A stretch of DNA of 64,000 nucleotides. Origin: Bacillota bacterium. Lineage in GTDB: Bacteria > Bacillota > Negativicutes > Sporomusales > Sporomusaceae. The notes beneath the pieces were generated by a model, which did no database searches, had not been told where the DNA came from, and saw nothing but the letters and a program-made list of their open reading frames with translations. Both the position numbers and the translations under genes were made by a program. The DNA lies in assembly GCA_017889705.1 (NCBI GenBank), contig JAGGAB010000003.1, positions 1 through 64,000 of the forward strand, read 5' to 3'. Positions 19,242 to 28,856 of the stretch are shown in pieces. Position 1 is the stretch's first letter. The number at the start of each line of letters is the position of its first letter.

Positions 19242-21131
19242 TTGCTCAAAATTGCTTTAGGCCAGATGGAGGTTATTCCCAACAGGCCAGATTTAAATAC
19301 CGATAAAATGTTGACCATGATTCACAATGCACGCAGCCAACAGGCTGACATCATTATCTTCCCGGAAATGGCCATTCCCGGTTATTTGTTGGGAGATACC
19401 TGGGAACAACGTTCTTATCTATATGATTGTGAATACTTTGGTCAAAAGATAATTGCGGCTTCTCAGGATATTTGTATAGTTTTCGGCAATGTTGCTATAG
19501 AGTGGGATAAGCACGGCGATGATGGCCGTGTACGCAAACACAATGCCTGTTTCGTCGCCCAACATGGTCAGCTTGTTGCTACTCGCATTAAGACTCTTCA
19601 GCCCAATTACCGCGAGTTCGATGACACTCGGCATTTTTTCAGTTTGCGCAAACTCGCCCTTGAGCGCAAGCAAGATCTTGAAACCTTATTGACACCTGTC
19701 AACATTACAATTAAAGATAAAGTATATACTATCGGCTGTATCATTTGCGAAGACGGCTGGAATGACGATTATAGCTTTGATCCCATTGCCGCACTTCAGG
19801 CTAATGGTCCCCTTGATGTAATAATCAATATTTCCAGTTCTCCCTTTACGTTAGGCAAAAACAACAAACGCAACCGGGTGTTCTCCCGCCAAGCCCGAGA
19901 AACTGGCGTGCCGCTTATTTATCTAAATACTGTCGGCCTCCAAAACAATGGCAAAACCGTATATACTTTTGACGGATTCAGTACCGTATATAATCGTTTG
20001 GGACAAATCATTGCCTACTGCCAGCCTTTCGCCGAAACGCTGGACTATCTTGATCTTCCAATAACAACTGTCGATCAAGAACTGCCAGCAATTACTGTGC
20101 CTGATGATTTCACTATTGATAGCTTATATCAGGCTATCAGTTATGGCACTAAAAAATTCTTACATTCCATTGGTATGACTAAAGTTGTTATTGGTCTTTC
20201 CGGCGGCATAGATTCGGCAGTAAGTGCCGCACTGTATGCCAGTATTTTAAACCCTGAAAATATCTTGCTTGTGAATATGCCTAGCAAATTCAATTCTGCC
20301 ACCACCAAAAATTTGGCAGCACAACTGGCACAAAATCTGGGTTGCCTCTATACAGTAATGTCTATTGAGCAATCAGTTGAGTATACTGCTGCCCAACTTG
20401 GCGGCACACCAGTCACCAACCTGGCAAATGGTCGGCAATGCAACTTATTGGTATCCTCCTTCGTTCTGGAAAACATTCAGGCGCGCGACCGCTCTGCCCG
20501 GTTGCTTGCCGGGATTGCTGCCGCGTTTGGCGGTGGCTTTACCTGTAATGCTAACAAAAGTGAACTTACTGTCGGGTATTCCACACTTTATGGCGATCAA
20601 GCCGGTTTTTTAGCGTCGTTAGCCGATCTCTGGAAACACCAGGTCTATCAGTTGGCTAGTTACTTGAATACCCATGTTTATGGACGGGAAATCATTCCCC
20701 AAGCCATCATTGATTTAGTTCCCAGCGCAGAGCTTTCCTTTGATCAATCAGTTGACCAGGGTAAAGGCGATCCAATCATTTACCCTTACCATGACTATTT
20801 GTTCCGCGCCTTTATGGAGTATTGGAACAGGGCTACACCTGAAGACATCTTAAGCTGGTATAGTCAAGGCTCCGCCGTTCTTGAACAAAAACTCGGCTGC
20901 CAAAGCGGCATTGTTGACCAATTATTCCCCGGCCCACGTGAATTTATTGAAGATCTTGAACGCTGGTGGCGGCTTTATACAGGAATGGCAGTAGCCAAAC
21001 GCATTCAAGCCCCGCCAGTATTGGCAGTCAGCCGCCGGGTATATGGGTTTGATCACCGCGAATCACAAAACACTATTTATTTTACGCAAAAATATCTTAC
21101 ACTTAAGCGAAGCTTATTATCTCCGACCTAA
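19242..21131 (+). CDS. nadE: NAD+ synthase, glutamine-hydrolysing
   Basis: The last step of NAD synthesis: amidation of nicotinate adenine dinucleotide using ammonia channelled from glutamine. The N-terminal 280 residues are a nitrilase-type amidase with FPEMAIPGY (catalytic Glu), IKTLQPNYREFD (Lys) and GCIICEDGWND (Cys). The C-terminal synthase holds the P-loop GLSGGIDSAVSAAL. The 629-residue two-domain form is usual for this class. The start is a TTG at 19242, 8 nt after GAGGTG; no in-frame ATG is nearby. It is a single gene with its own terminator. Confidence 0.94.
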   Translation: MLKIALGQMEVIPNRPDLNTDKMLTMIHNARSQQADIIIFPEMAIPGYLLGDTWEQRSYLYDCEYFGQKIIAASQDICIVFGNVAIEWDKHGDDGRVRKHNACFVAQHGQLVATRIKTLQPNYREFDDTRHFFSLRKLALERKQDLETLLTPVNITIKDKVYTIGCIICEDGWNDDYSFDPIAALQANGPLDVIINISSSPFTLGKNNKRNRVFSRQARETGVPLIYLNTVGLQNNGKTVYTFDGFSTVYNRLGQIIAYCQPFAETLDYLDLPITTVDQELPAITVPDDFTIDSLYQAISYGTKKFLHSIGMTKVVIGLSGGIDSAVSAALYASILNPENILLVNMPSKFNSATTKNLAAQLAQNLGCLYTVMSIEQSVEYTAAQLGGTPVTNLANGRQCNLLVSSFVLENIQARDRSARLLAGIAAAFGGGFTCNANKSELTVGYSTLYGDQAGFLASLADLWKHQVYQLASYLNTHVYGREIIPQAIIDLVPSAELSFDQSVDQGKGDPIIYPYHDYLFRAFMEYWNRATPEDILSWYSQGSAVLEQKLGCQSGIVDQLFPGPREFIEDLERWWRLYTGMAVAKRIQAPPVLAVSRRVYGFDHRESQNTIYFTQKYLTLKRSLLSPT

Positions 21132-21150
21132 ATTCAACTCCAAAAAACAC

Positions 21151-21183
21151 AGGGCTGTCGCAATAGCGATGGCCCTATTTTTA
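21151..21183 (+). terminator. Intrinsic terminator of nadE
   Basis: AGGGC-TGTCGC/GCGATG-GCCCT hairpin followed by ATTTTTAT. Confidence 0.75.
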
Positions 21184-21220
21184 TGTAAAAATTAATCTGT
21201 GCCATTAATAGAGACAATAG

Positions 21221-21712
21221 AATACAAGGAAGGGGTCTTACTTTTGGCATGACCCAAAAGTAACAAAAGGTCTAGGCCAAAAGCCTCCACGCTAACCGGT
21301 TCCACTAGAGAGCAGCTTTCATTGTTGTATGATATAGTCTCCATATCAATGCACGGACCTGAAAATCCGGGTGATATTCCTAAAATTCGTAAACTCGCTA
21401 CGCTCAAACAGTACGAATTTCTTAACGGAATACCACCCGGATTTTTCTCCTGCGGAACGCTTTTTCCGGCAAAGGCCAAGGGGTTACGAAAGTTACAAGG
21501 GTTGCCGTGGGCACCATCTAATGGACCACACCTTCTGTAAGACAAAGTGGTGGTACTATCTTAGGGTATCAGGACAAAACTACACCCTCTTTGCTCAGAT
21601 CGTAACCAATTCAGAAGCACAGGCGGTCGTTATGCATGGTTAAGCGCCAGCGGCGAAGCGTTGTATGACGACCGTCTGTGCTGGGCTTTGTATTTGACTC
21701 CCCTTGTTATAT
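21221..21712. repeat. Structured intergenic repeat A, copy 2
   Basis: About 490 nt, same orientation and order as copy 1 at 10612-11050. The first hairpin is TTACTTTTGG/CCAAAAGTAA (about 21238-21264). The large hairpin spans 21361-21447 with arms GAAAATCCGGGTGATATTCC and a near-complement. The tail hairpin pairs AGCACAGGCGGTCGT with ACGACCGTCTGTGCT (about 21616-21684), followed by TTGTATTTGACTCCCC. Several stem positions differ from copy 1 by paired changes. No coding signal. Confidence 0.85.
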
Positions 21713-21754
21713 AATACTTCCGCACCTCCTCGAACTTATGAATTCTAATGTATG

Positions 21755-21791
21755 AAAAAAGCTGTCGCACTAAGTACTTAGTGCGACAGCT
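21755..21791 (-). terminator. Intrinsic terminator of the zinc-ribbon membrane gene
   Basis: Leftward, AGCTGTCGCACTAA/TTAGTGCGACAGCT with a GTAC loop, then TTTTTT. The arms are perfect. Confidence 0.92.
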
Positions 21792-21813
21792 CCGTGTTTT
21801 ACTGAACAACAAT

Positions 21814-22173
21814 CTATTTCAGTAATCCGCGTAATATCCAAAAACCAGCAACCGCTGCGCCGACCACTAATAGGACAAACATCAGTAGTGGCAGAAAAAA
21901 GAAGAGCGCTACGGCTAAAATAGCAACTACCGCTAAATTTCCCAGCCAGCTTGAAGAGCCAAACGAGAAATTGAATTGTTTAAGCCTAGGCGAACCTCCT
22001 GTTTCATATCGACTATGCTGATCACGACCAGCATGGCTGTTATCCTCAATGGTAACACCGTGAAAACTATCTCGTTCCTGCCGGCTGAGTACCGTGACAG
22101 ACAATTGATGATTGCAATGCGGACAAGCCGCTGCACCGTCTTGTATGGTCTCCTTACAGTTAGGACATTGCAT
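21814..22173 (-). CDS. Zinc-ribbon membrane protein (119 aa)
   Basis: An N-terminal zinc-ribbon (CPNC at residues 3-6, CPHC at 17-20) is joined by a polar linker to two closely spaced hydrophobic segments (about residues 78-115) predicted to enter the membrane. This layout is common in small Firmicute proteins of unknown function. A GGAGG-type site precedes the ATG. It begins 19 nt after the 515-residue gene and is probably transcribed with it. No function is proposed. Confidence 0.75.
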   Translation of the reverse strand: MQCPNCKETIQDGAAACPHCNHQLSVTVLSRQERDSFHGVTIEDNSHAGRDQHSRYETGGSPRLKQFNFSFGSSSWLGNLAVVAILAVALFFFLPLLMFVLLVVGAAVAGFWILRGLLK

Positions 22174-22192
22174 TTGTTACCCCTCCTGGCAC

Positions 22193-23740
22193 TTATTGTA
22201 GATCATACAACAAGGAAATCATACCTTCTTCACTTAAGTATCTTGGATCATATTTCTCAAGCTTGAGGATATCAAAAAGCTTGGCAAGATTACTGCTAAT
22301 GCTTTTTTTGCCCACATCCATTTCTTCAGCCAGTGAGTCTAGTGACAATTCAGCTTCACCATTATTGACCTGTGAAAAAGCATGGATAACCGCCGCGGCC
22401 CATACTGCCGGTTTTCGGACAGTTACGGTGGTTAGTTGGGAAAAATCATGCCATAGCTTTTGCGCCAACACAATATCATGCTGTGAATAACCCAGCAGCG
22501 GCATAAATGTTGTAAGCGCTTCTGTGACTGCGGTATTAACAACGTTCCCATCAGCTATCGGTTGCGGCAAGCTGCGTTCCAGCTGTAAATATGATGTAAC
22601 ATTGACTCTGGCCCAGGTAGCCAGAAGATCAATCGTATGTCTTACAGCATTGGCATGACGCTCAACAAAGTCGTTCCAGGTAGCATTCGGCTGCTGCAAG
22701 GTAAGCATAGCTTTCTGTCGTTGGATTTCTTCTTTAACCCGTTTACGCAAATTACTGCTTATTTCAACACTAGTAATAAAATTAATCATAACCATTTCAC
22801 GTTCCTCTTGTTGTAAGAAAACGTGTCCGTAAAATAGCAGTTTTTTTACAAGCTTATAGTCAAAATTCGGGTTTGGCAGGCGAAATCTTTCATCAGTTAA
22901 GAGATTAACACACTCAACCCAGTCTTGGTTTACCACCGTCTCCACATAAAAAACCGTAAATTTGGCTTCTTTTAGTTCAAGTAGTATCTTGTGTTCTTCC
23001 GCTGTTAAACGTTCACTATAGTCATTTTCAAACTGAGCTATTGGTGTACGGTCATTTGACAGCAGGTGATAATCAAACAAGAAATAATCCCAAAATCCCA
23101 GCCAAAATTCATCATCGGTTTCATCTTCCGGCATTTGTCCCAAAGGACCTAGAAACAACACCAGTGCCCGATCAAAATCTTCAATAAAGTTTTCCTGTTG
23201 AAAATAGGAGCTAAATTTAAGCATTAACCGCTCTACCGCTTCACCAACAATCCGTCCGATATCTTGGGGAACAGTAAGTGAAGTTTTCAGCGGCAGTATA
23301 CTTTCTTCATCCCCCAGCTCAATAAACTTAAGCCGCTTACTTCCTGTCATAAACTTAGCTGCCTGCTCAAGTTCAGCTGTATCAAAAAATATTTTTTTTG
23401 TAGCCAGATACTGATAAAACTCGCGCAATACATCAAATAGATGACTTACCATTTTTACATTGGGTTTAAACCCCTCAGTTTGCACGATCATCCATTCAAC
23501 AGCCAAACTATATTCAGCTGCAGTCATCTCATCAATTGCTATTTCTCCCGAATAAGATAAATAAGCAACAAACATTTGCAGATTATGCCACAGATCCCTA
23601 AGTACCAGGTCATCGGCTCCCTGCCAGGCTTTTTGCCGCAGAAAGCCTTCAATCCATTCCCGTTTTATCGCTAAGTTCCAGGCATGCTCTTCATCAAAGA
23701 ACAGCCGGACCTCGTCATACACGTTTTTTATGTTCGTCAT
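22193..23740 (-). CDS. Hypothetical protein with C-terminal DUF6398-like helical/HTH region
   Basis: This is a 515-residue soluble, mostly helical protein rich in Glu and Leu, with no signal peptide. The last 90 residues (AVIHAFSQVNN, then LDSLAEEMDVGKKSISSNLAKLFDIL) read like a helical bundle followed by a helix-turn-helix, as in DUF6398-type or cyclin-like modules, suggesting nucleic-acid or regulatory binding. The N-terminal 180 residues recall phage-integrase-like or SEC-C-associated helical domains, but I cannot assign them. It is followed 19 nt later by the zinc-ribbon membrane gene. The function is unknown. Confidence 0.7.
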   Translation of the reverse strand: MTNIKNVYDEVRLFFDEEHAWNLAIKREWIEGFLRQKAWQGADDLVLRDLWHNLQMFVAYLSYSGEIAIDEMTAAEYSLAVEWMIVQTEGFKPNVKMVSHLFDVLREFYQYLATKKIFFDTAELEQAAKFMTGSKRLKFIELGDEESILPLKTSLTVPQDIGRIVGEAVERLMLKFSSYFQQENFIEDFDRALVLFLGPLGQMPEDETDDEFWLGFWDYFLFDYHLLSNDRTPIAQFENDYSERLTAEEHKILLELKEAKFTVFYVETVVNQDWVECVNLLTDERFRLPNPNFDYKLVKKLLFYGHVFLQQEEREMVMINFITSVEISSNLRKRVKEEIQRQKAMLTLQQPNATWNDFVERHANAVRHTIDLLATWARVNVTSYLQLERSLPQPIADGNVVNTAVTEALTTFMPLLGYSQHDIVLAQKLWHDFSQLTTVTVRKPAVWAAAVIHAFSQVNNGEAELSLDSLAEEMDVGKKSISSNLAKLFDILKLEKYDPRYLSEEGMISLLYDLQ

Positions 23741-23822
23741 GGTAACCCTTTAACTCCTTTAAGCACGTTAACGAACCTTATTATAGCACGTTTATTCTTG
23801 CTAAGCCAGTGGTCGCTACGGC

Positions 23823-25094
23823 TTATTGGAATTGTTTCCCAGTAGTTAGTGCATCTAGAAATGTCTTACCACTCCGGTTCTTGATTGACAGATCACTAAC
23901 TACCACATGCATAACCGATATCCGTCCTTGCGGCGTACTATGTCCGCCAAGGCTGTGTATTGCATACGGTTGTCCGTCATGTTCACCCAAATACATCATA
24001 ACATGACCGGGCATGTATACAGCATCTCCAGGTTGCAAATTCGCAATCTGGCTAGCACGCTCGCTGGAAAACTTAATTGCCTGGCCGGCCGCTCTTTCCT
24101 GTTCATCAGCATTACGAGGCAGTTTAAGTCCAAAACTGCGATACACATCAAGTATTAGCGATGAACAATCCCAGCTATTATGCATTCCACCCCAACCATA
24201 GCGCTCGCCTTGCATCTTGAATACTTGCTTAAGAACATTCGCCCTAGTATAAGGTAAATAACCGCAAACAACTTGATACTCTGACGGCTGCGCTGCCAGA
24301 GTAAATGTTAATTCCCCTTTTGAACCACGCGCTGGCAGTTTGATAGCCTTTTTGCCGCTTGCCAACGGTAATTTAGCACCCATGGCAAATACGGCATCTC
24401 CAATTACAAGCCTACGAGCCGTTACAGTTAAAAACTCCTTAGAGTCAATATATTCCAGCCATTGCTGACGGTTAGCCGCAATAGCTAAATCTTTAGCAGG
24501 CAGCCATCCTCGATAGTTATAAGTTTGAACATAATACCAATCGCGACTTGCACTCTGGTGCAGTATAACAACAGGTTCGGCCGAATCAATTGCGGTTTCC
24601 TGAAAATTATCAAACTCACTGTCATCGCTTCGGTCTGCAATAAAATCATTTGTAGGATATGTCCTAATATTAGTGCGCTTCACAGTAAAAGCCCAGCGCA
24701 TTGTAGCAACCGGCGCAATAGCCTGCTTATTGCAGTTGGCTTCCAGCGCTTTATAGTATCCAGTTGCAGCCTGTTTACCATTTACATACTCAGTATCTTC
24801 CGGCTGTTTAGGCACAGCAATAAGGTTTTGCAGTTTGTCTTTTGATAATTGCTTTGGATATTGACGCAAATCATACACAGTATCAGGCAAGCTGGCAATT
24901 ACTTTTTGATTAAACTCGCCAATCTGTTTATTATCCATGATTATTTTATCAGGTGATTGCAATTTAGCAAGCCAAAAATTCTCGCTGAGCATCACCGGTG
25001 TGACATTAGGCATCATATAAGGTTCAGCCGCAATTGCCGGCAATGCTAAAAGGACCAAATTAAGCATTACAATTAAAAGTCTCAGCTTTTTCAT
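23823..25094 (-). CDS. SH3 and NlpC/P60 cell-wall endopeptidase, exported
   Basis: A secreted cysteine peptidase that should cut the gamma-D-Glu to diamino-acid bond in peptidoglycan peptides. Order: a signal peptide (MKKLRLLIVMLNLVLLALPAIAA), an N-terminal NlpC/P60-stabilising region, two SH3b-like repeats (about 130-290, including RTYP and WYYVQTYNYRGWLP), and a C-terminal NlpC/P60 domain with WDCSSLILDVY (Cys), PGHVMMYLG (His) and IHSLGG (His). The start 25094 has GGAGGG upstream; an earlier start at 25148 would mask the signal peptide. The architecture matches YkfC-type enzymes. Confidence 0.9.
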   Translation of the reverse strand: MKKLRLLIVMLNLVLLALPAIAAEPYMMPNVTPVMLSENFWLAKLQSPDKIIMDNKQIGEFNQKVIASLPDTVYDLRQYPKQLSKDKLQNLIAVPKQPEDTEYVNGKQAATGYYKALEANCNKQAIAPVATMRWAFTVKRTNIRTYPTNDFIADRSDDSEFDNFQETAIDSAEPVVILHQSASRDWYYVQTYNYRGWLPAKDLAIAANRQQWLEYIDSKEFLTVTARRLVIGDAVFAMGAKLPLASGKKAIKLPARGSKGELTFTLAAQPSEYQVVCGYLPYTRANVLKQVFKMQGERYGWGGMHNSWDCSSLILDVYRSFGLKLPRNADEQERAAGQAIKFSSERASQIANLQPGDAVYMPGHVMMYLGEHDGQPYAIHSLGGHSTPQGRISVMHVVVSDLSIKNRSGKTFLDALTTGKQFQ

Positions 25095-25489
25095 TTTATC
25101 CCTCCACTGAATTAATCCTCGCCTTTTTCCATAACAGATATAATTCACCAGATAGCGTAACTCTCCTGCAAGTCAATAGGAAAAATGATTATCAGCGAAT
25201 ATGAATAGCGACATAAGGACAAATATACCAGTAAAAACCTTTTTAAGGCTATAACGTTACGCAACAATAACCCAACTCAAATAATAAATATTCTTCTTGA
25301 CTAAATTAATGCCGCATGATATTCTATAAAAGATTATTGTCCAAATGGTTTAAAACCTCTATTTAGAAAAAGTAGTTCCTCGGTTTCTCTTTGTTCTAAT
25401 TAGTTAATTGGTAGTAGTCCTAGGTAATGCGGCTGATTATGCTTTCAGAGCGTAATAATTACCAATTTAGAATTAAGGAGGATTCAGAT
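25095..25489. other. Intergenic region with one promoter
   Basis: About 395 nt of AT-rich sequence between divergent genes. Apart from the promoter at 25297-25325 for the small rightward gene, I see no conserved RNA motif, repeat or open frame. Confidence 0.5.
25297..25325 (+). promoter_or_regulatory. Sigma-A promoter
   Basis: TTGACT (25297-25302), a 17-nt spacer, and TATTCT (25320-25325), about 165 nt upstream of the 65-aa gene. The long leader holds no clear structure. Confidence 0.5.
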
Positions 25490-25687
25490 ATGCAACGTAT
25501 TATATCATTAGTTAAACGCCTAGCTTTTCTGGGGTATTGCACCTTTGAAATTGAAAATATTATCAAAGAAGCTACTGGTCTTGATATTGTCGATAGCTTA
25601 AGCAACACGCAAGAAGTTGCCGTCATTCAACACCTGGAAATGTATGAGCAATTGGGTCTTAATTATTTGCAAACCTATAGTAAATAA
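25490..25687 (+). CDS. Small hypothetical protein (65 aa)
   Basis: It starts at ATG 25490 after AAGGAGG and encodes MQRIISLVKRLAFLGYCTF and a further helical stretch ending LQTYSK. The protein is mostly alpha-helical with no signal peptide. A terminator follows, so it is an independent unit. I do not recognise a family. The longer frame from 25427 has no ribosome site. Confidence 0.7.
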   Translation: MQRIISLVKRLAFLGYCTFEIENIIKEATGLDIVDSLSNTQEVAVIQHLEMYEQLGLNYLQTYSK

Positions 25688-25696
25688 GACTCATGT

Positions 25697-25730
25697 AAAG
25701 AGAGCATAATGTATATGCTCTCTTTTTTTT
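25697..25730 (+). terminator. Intrinsic terminator
   Basis: GAGAGCATA/TATGCTCTC hairpin followed by eight T residues. Confidence 0.9.
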
Positions 25731-25862
25731 GTTCCACGATATAAAAAAAGCTTATTTTCCAGCCTGATTCACAGCTAAATTTCCATAATGCAGAATCCTG
25801 TTTTAGGAAATTATGGTATAATGTATTTATTTACACATATTTTCCAGGGAGGAATTTCACAA

Positions 25863-26774
25863 GTGACTACACCGAAATTTAAAGGTATTATCCCGCCGGT
25901 TCCCACCATCTTTAACCATGAAGGCCAACTGGACAAAACCGGAATGAAACATATGATTGACCACCTTATCGCCGGCGGTGTTGATGTCTTGTTTTTCTTA
26001 GGAAGCGCCGGTGAATTCAGTCAGATGTCTGCTGAAATGCGTAGAGAAATTGCTGAATTCTGTGTTAGTTATACCAATCACCGTTTGCCTACTCTGATAG
26101 GAATTGCCTCGCCCGGCACAGATGAAACTATCAAGTACGGTCTGCATGCTAAAGCAATCGGTGCTGATGGAGCAGTCTTAGTTAACCCCTATTATGCTAT
26201 CCTGCGCGAAGAGCATATTTATAATTACTATAAAGAGGTAGCCACAGCAGTTGACCTGCCAATCATCCTCTACAATTTCCCTGCTCTTACCAACCAGGAT
26301 CTCAGCCCGGCTTTGGTAAAGTGCCTGGCATTAGACTTCCCTAATATTGTCGGTATAAAAGATACTGTGGACTCTATGCGTCATATCCGTGACGTTATTC
26401 TGACAGTTAAGCCGGTTCGCCCTGACTTTGGGGTTTATGCCGGTTTTGATGAATATATGCTGGACACTTTGATTATTGGCGGCGACGGCGGTTTTCCTTC
26501 AAGCGCCAACTTTGCCCCCTATCTTGCCAAAGGCATTTACCAGGCCTTCCAGGCTAAAGACGGCGAGCGCTTAATTGACTTGCAGCGGCTGCTTTCCTAT
26601 GTTCCACCTATCTTTGCTTTAGAATCGCCCTTTTACAGTGTTGTCAAAGAATCGGTAAAAATGGTTGGCGTTGATATTCCAACTAAGGTATTGCCGCCTG
26701 CCGCCCCTTTAACCGCTGAAAAGAAGGCCATGATTCGCGAAGTCCTTCAAAAACTAGGAGTTCTGCGCCAATAA
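25863..26774 (+). CDS. DapA/NAL-family lyase-aldolase
   Basis: A class I aldolase-type TIM barrel that forms a Schiff base with a 2-keto acid such as pyruvate. GSAGEFSQM is the carboxylate-binding loop, YNFPALT carries the active-site Tyr, and GIKDTVDS holds the Schiff-base Lys. The start is GTG 25863 after GGGAGG; upstream in-frame ATG 25788 has no ribosome site. The GSAGE in place of the GTTGE seen in true DapA, and the lone position away from lysine genes, argue for a paralog such as a 2-keto-3-deoxy-sugar-acid aldolase rather than dihydrodipicolinate synthase. The exact substrate is unknown. Confidence 0.85.
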   Translation: MTTPKFKGIIPPVPTIFNHEGQLDKTGMKHMIDHLIAGGVDVLFFLGSAGEFSQMSAEMRREIAEFCVSYTNHRLPTLIGIASPGTDETIKYGLHAKAIGADGAVLVNPYYAILREEHIYNYYKEVATAVDLPIILYNFPALTNQDLSPALVKCLALDFPNIVGIKDTVDSMRHIRDVILTVKPVRPDFGVYAGFDEYMLDTLIIGGDGGFPSSANFAPYLAKGIYQAFQAKDGERLIDLQRLLSYVPPIFALESPFYSVVKESVKMVGVDIPTKVLPPAAPLTAEKKAMIREVLQKLGVLRQ

Positions 26775-26790
26775 GCTTACTTTACGATAA

Positions 26791-26821
26791 AATCCGCGTT
26801 CATAACGAACGCGGATTTTTT
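26791..26821. terminator. Bidirectional terminator
   Basis: AATCCGCGTTC/GAACGCGGATT hairpin with a T run on the plus strand, placed between convergent genes. Confidence 0.88.
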
Positions 26822-26829
26822 TAGCTTGT

Positions 26830-27954
26830 TTAAGAAATCTTTTTTTGAAACTTGATAATACTGAGTGATAGTGCAACTAGAATATATACCATTAACGCCA
26901 ATATCTGAGACCATAAGAAATTGACACCAATACCTTTTAACACAATGCCGCGCAATATCTCCAGATAGAAAGTCAATGGCAATAAATGTCCCAATTGATA
27001 AAACAGCATCGGCATAGCATCCCGTGGAAACATAAAGCCCGATAAAAGCACACTTGGCAAAAATACGAAAAACGATAACTGCATTGCCTGCATCTGGGTT
27101 CTGGTTACTGTAGAAATAAGCACCCCCAGTGACAAAGACGCAACAATAAAGAGTGTGGTTAAGCCGTACAAGAGAGCTATACTACCTTTCAATGGCACAT
27201 CAAACACCAATGCCCCCACAGTTAGCGCCAAAGTAGCCTGAACATAACCAACAAAAATATAAGGGATGATTTTCCCAAGCATCAATTCATGGGATTTCAT
27301 GGGGGTTACAATTAATTGTTCGAGCGTGCCCCGTTCCCGTTCCCGCACAATCGCCATTGAGGTAATCATGACCATTGTCATCGTCAGGATAATGCCCAAA
27401 ATTCCTGGGACCATATAAAAGGCCGAAACAAAATCCGGATTATACCAGGGGCGAATACGAATATCAATTGGTGAAACCACCTGTTTCCCCTGGGAAATCT
27501 GCATCCGTTTTAATAATATTTCCTGTGATCTGAGCTGCCCGATAAACTGGGCTGAGGAAATAGCCGATGAAGCAGCCATAGAATCTGAGGCGTCAACAAT
27601 GACTTGTACTGAAGCACTGCGCCCATGTTTTATATTATCTGTATAATCCGGCGGAATAACAATGCCGACCTTAGCTTTATTGCTCTCAACAGCTTCATTG
27701 ACTTCCTGATAATTCCGGGCTACATATTTCATGTCAAAATACCCGCTGGCCTCGAAGGCAGATAATAGCTCTCGCCCCTCCTGCTGCAAAGACTGATCAA
27801 AAACAATAGTCGGCAAATGTTTTACATCGGTATTTATGGCAAACCCAAACAGCAGCAGTTGTATTATCGGCATAACTACCATCATGGCAAATGTCAGGCG
27901 ATCCCGCCGCATTTGGATGAACTCTTTAATTAATAAAGCCTTAAGCCGAATCAC
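26830..27954 (-). CDS. ABC-2 type permease of a drug/lipid efflux system
   Basis: The 374-residue membrane component has one N-terminal transmembrane helix (RRDRLTFAMMVVMPIIQLLLFG), a large extracytoplasmic loop of about 130 residues, and five C-terminal helices with the ABC-2 signature RERERGTLEQLIVTP. This resembles E. coli YbhS/YbhR. It is last in the operon tetR-hlyD-ATPase-ATPase-permease, overlapping the preceding ATPase by 4 nt. Only one permease gene is present against two ATPases, so the permease may form a homodimer. Confidence 0.9.
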   Translation of the reverse strand: MIRLKALLIKEFIQMRRDRLTFAMMVVMPIIQLLLFGFAINTDVKHLPTIVFDQSLQQEGRELLSAFEASGYFDMKYVARNYQEVNEAVESNKAKVGIVIPPDYTDNIKHGRSASVQVIVDASDSMAASSAISSAQFIGQLRSQEILLKRMQISQGKQVVSPIDIRIRPWYNPDFVSAFYMVPGILGIILTMTMVMITSMAIVRERERGTLEQLIVTPMKSHELMLGKIIPYIFVGYVQATLALTVGALVFDVPLKGSIALLYGLTTLFIVASLSLGVLISTVTRTQMQAMQLSFFVFLPSVLLSGFMFPRDAMPMLFYQLGHLLPLTFYLEILRGIVLKGIGVNFLWSQILALMVYILVALSLSIIKFQKKIS

Positions 27955-28856
27955 ACAACCAACTCCTTCCGTTTAGTTTTTACATAATGTACAAATACAT
28001 CTTCCAGTGAAGGCATAATTAGCCGATACCCATAATTTTGGTATTCGGCAATATGTTCTTCCTGAATAAGCACATGCACACTGGTTCCATAAGGATACAC
28101 ATCCAAAACCGCATGATTTTCCGCCTTCAGTCTTGTCACCAGCTCCATCGGATCTTGAGCCGGGATCTCTAGCAACATTCCCGGCAAATCCCGTTTGAGA
28201 TTAGCCGGTGTGTCATCTGCGATTAAGTTGCCTTCATAAATAAAACCAATTGAATCGCAATGTTCAACCTCATCCATAAAATGAGTGGTAACCATAATGG
28301 TCGTTCCCTGACCAGCCAGTTCATAAATAATGTCCCAAAACATGCGCCGGGACTTGGGATCAACGCCTCCGGTCGGTTCATCTAAAAATAAAATTAACGG
28401 CTTATGCAAAATAGAACAGCCAAGTGCCAGCCGCTGCTTCCATCCACCGGAAAGATTAGCTGTCATTTCGTGACGGCGGTCTTTGAGCCTGGCCATGTCC
28501 AGCATATATTCAATCCGTTCCTGCCGAGCTGCTCCATTTAAGCTGTACAGTCCGGCATAAAATTCCAGATTCTCGATCACAGTCAGGTCATCATACAAAC
28601 TAAACTTTTGCGACATATATCCGATTTTTTCTTTAATGGCCTCGCCTTGTGTTTTTAAATCCAGTCCAAGAATATGTCCGCTGCCGCTTGAAGGCGATAA
28701 AATCCCGCAAAGCATGCGAATCGTGGTTGACTTTCCCGAGCCGTTCGGTCCCAAAAAACCATAGATACTGCCTTGGGGGATTTTAAGATTAACTTTATTA
28801 ACAGCTACAAAATTTCCAAAAATCCGGGTGAGGTTTTCTGTTTCTACAGCATACAT
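27951..28856 (-). CDS. ABC transporter ATPase (second)
   Basis: The 301-residue nucleotide-binding protein has Walker A GPNGSGKST, the signature NLSGGWKQRLALG, Walker B ILFLDEPTGG and a switch His in VTTHFMDE. The C-terminal tail resembles ABC-2 drug-export ATPases. It begins where the first ATPase stops (1-nt overlap). Together they correspond to the two halves of the fused YbhF ATPase in E. coli. Confidence 0.92.
   Translation of the reverse strand: MYAVETENLTRIFGNFVAVNKVNLKIPQGSIYGFLGPNGSGKSTTIRMLCGILSPSSGSGHILGLDLKTQGEAIKEKIGYMSQKFSLYDDLTVIENLEFYAGLYSLNGAARQERIEYMLDMARLKDRRHEMTANLSGGWKQRLALGCSILHKPLILFLDEPTGGVDPKSRRMFWDIIYELAGQGTTIMVTTHFMDEVEHCDSIGFIYEGNLIADDTPANLKRDLPGMLLEIPAQDPMELVTRLKAENHAVLDVYPYGTSVHVLIQEEHIAEYQNYGYRLIMPSLEDVFVHYVKTKRKELVV

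Noticed and set aside
10612-21712. Repeat A as an insertion sequence
   Set aside because: There is no transposase frame, no terminal inverted repeat enclosing the unit and no visible target duplication.
25863-26774. Naming the DapA-family gene dapA
   Set aside because: The GSAGE loop and the isolated context do not support dihydrodipicolinate synthase over other keto-acid aldolases.
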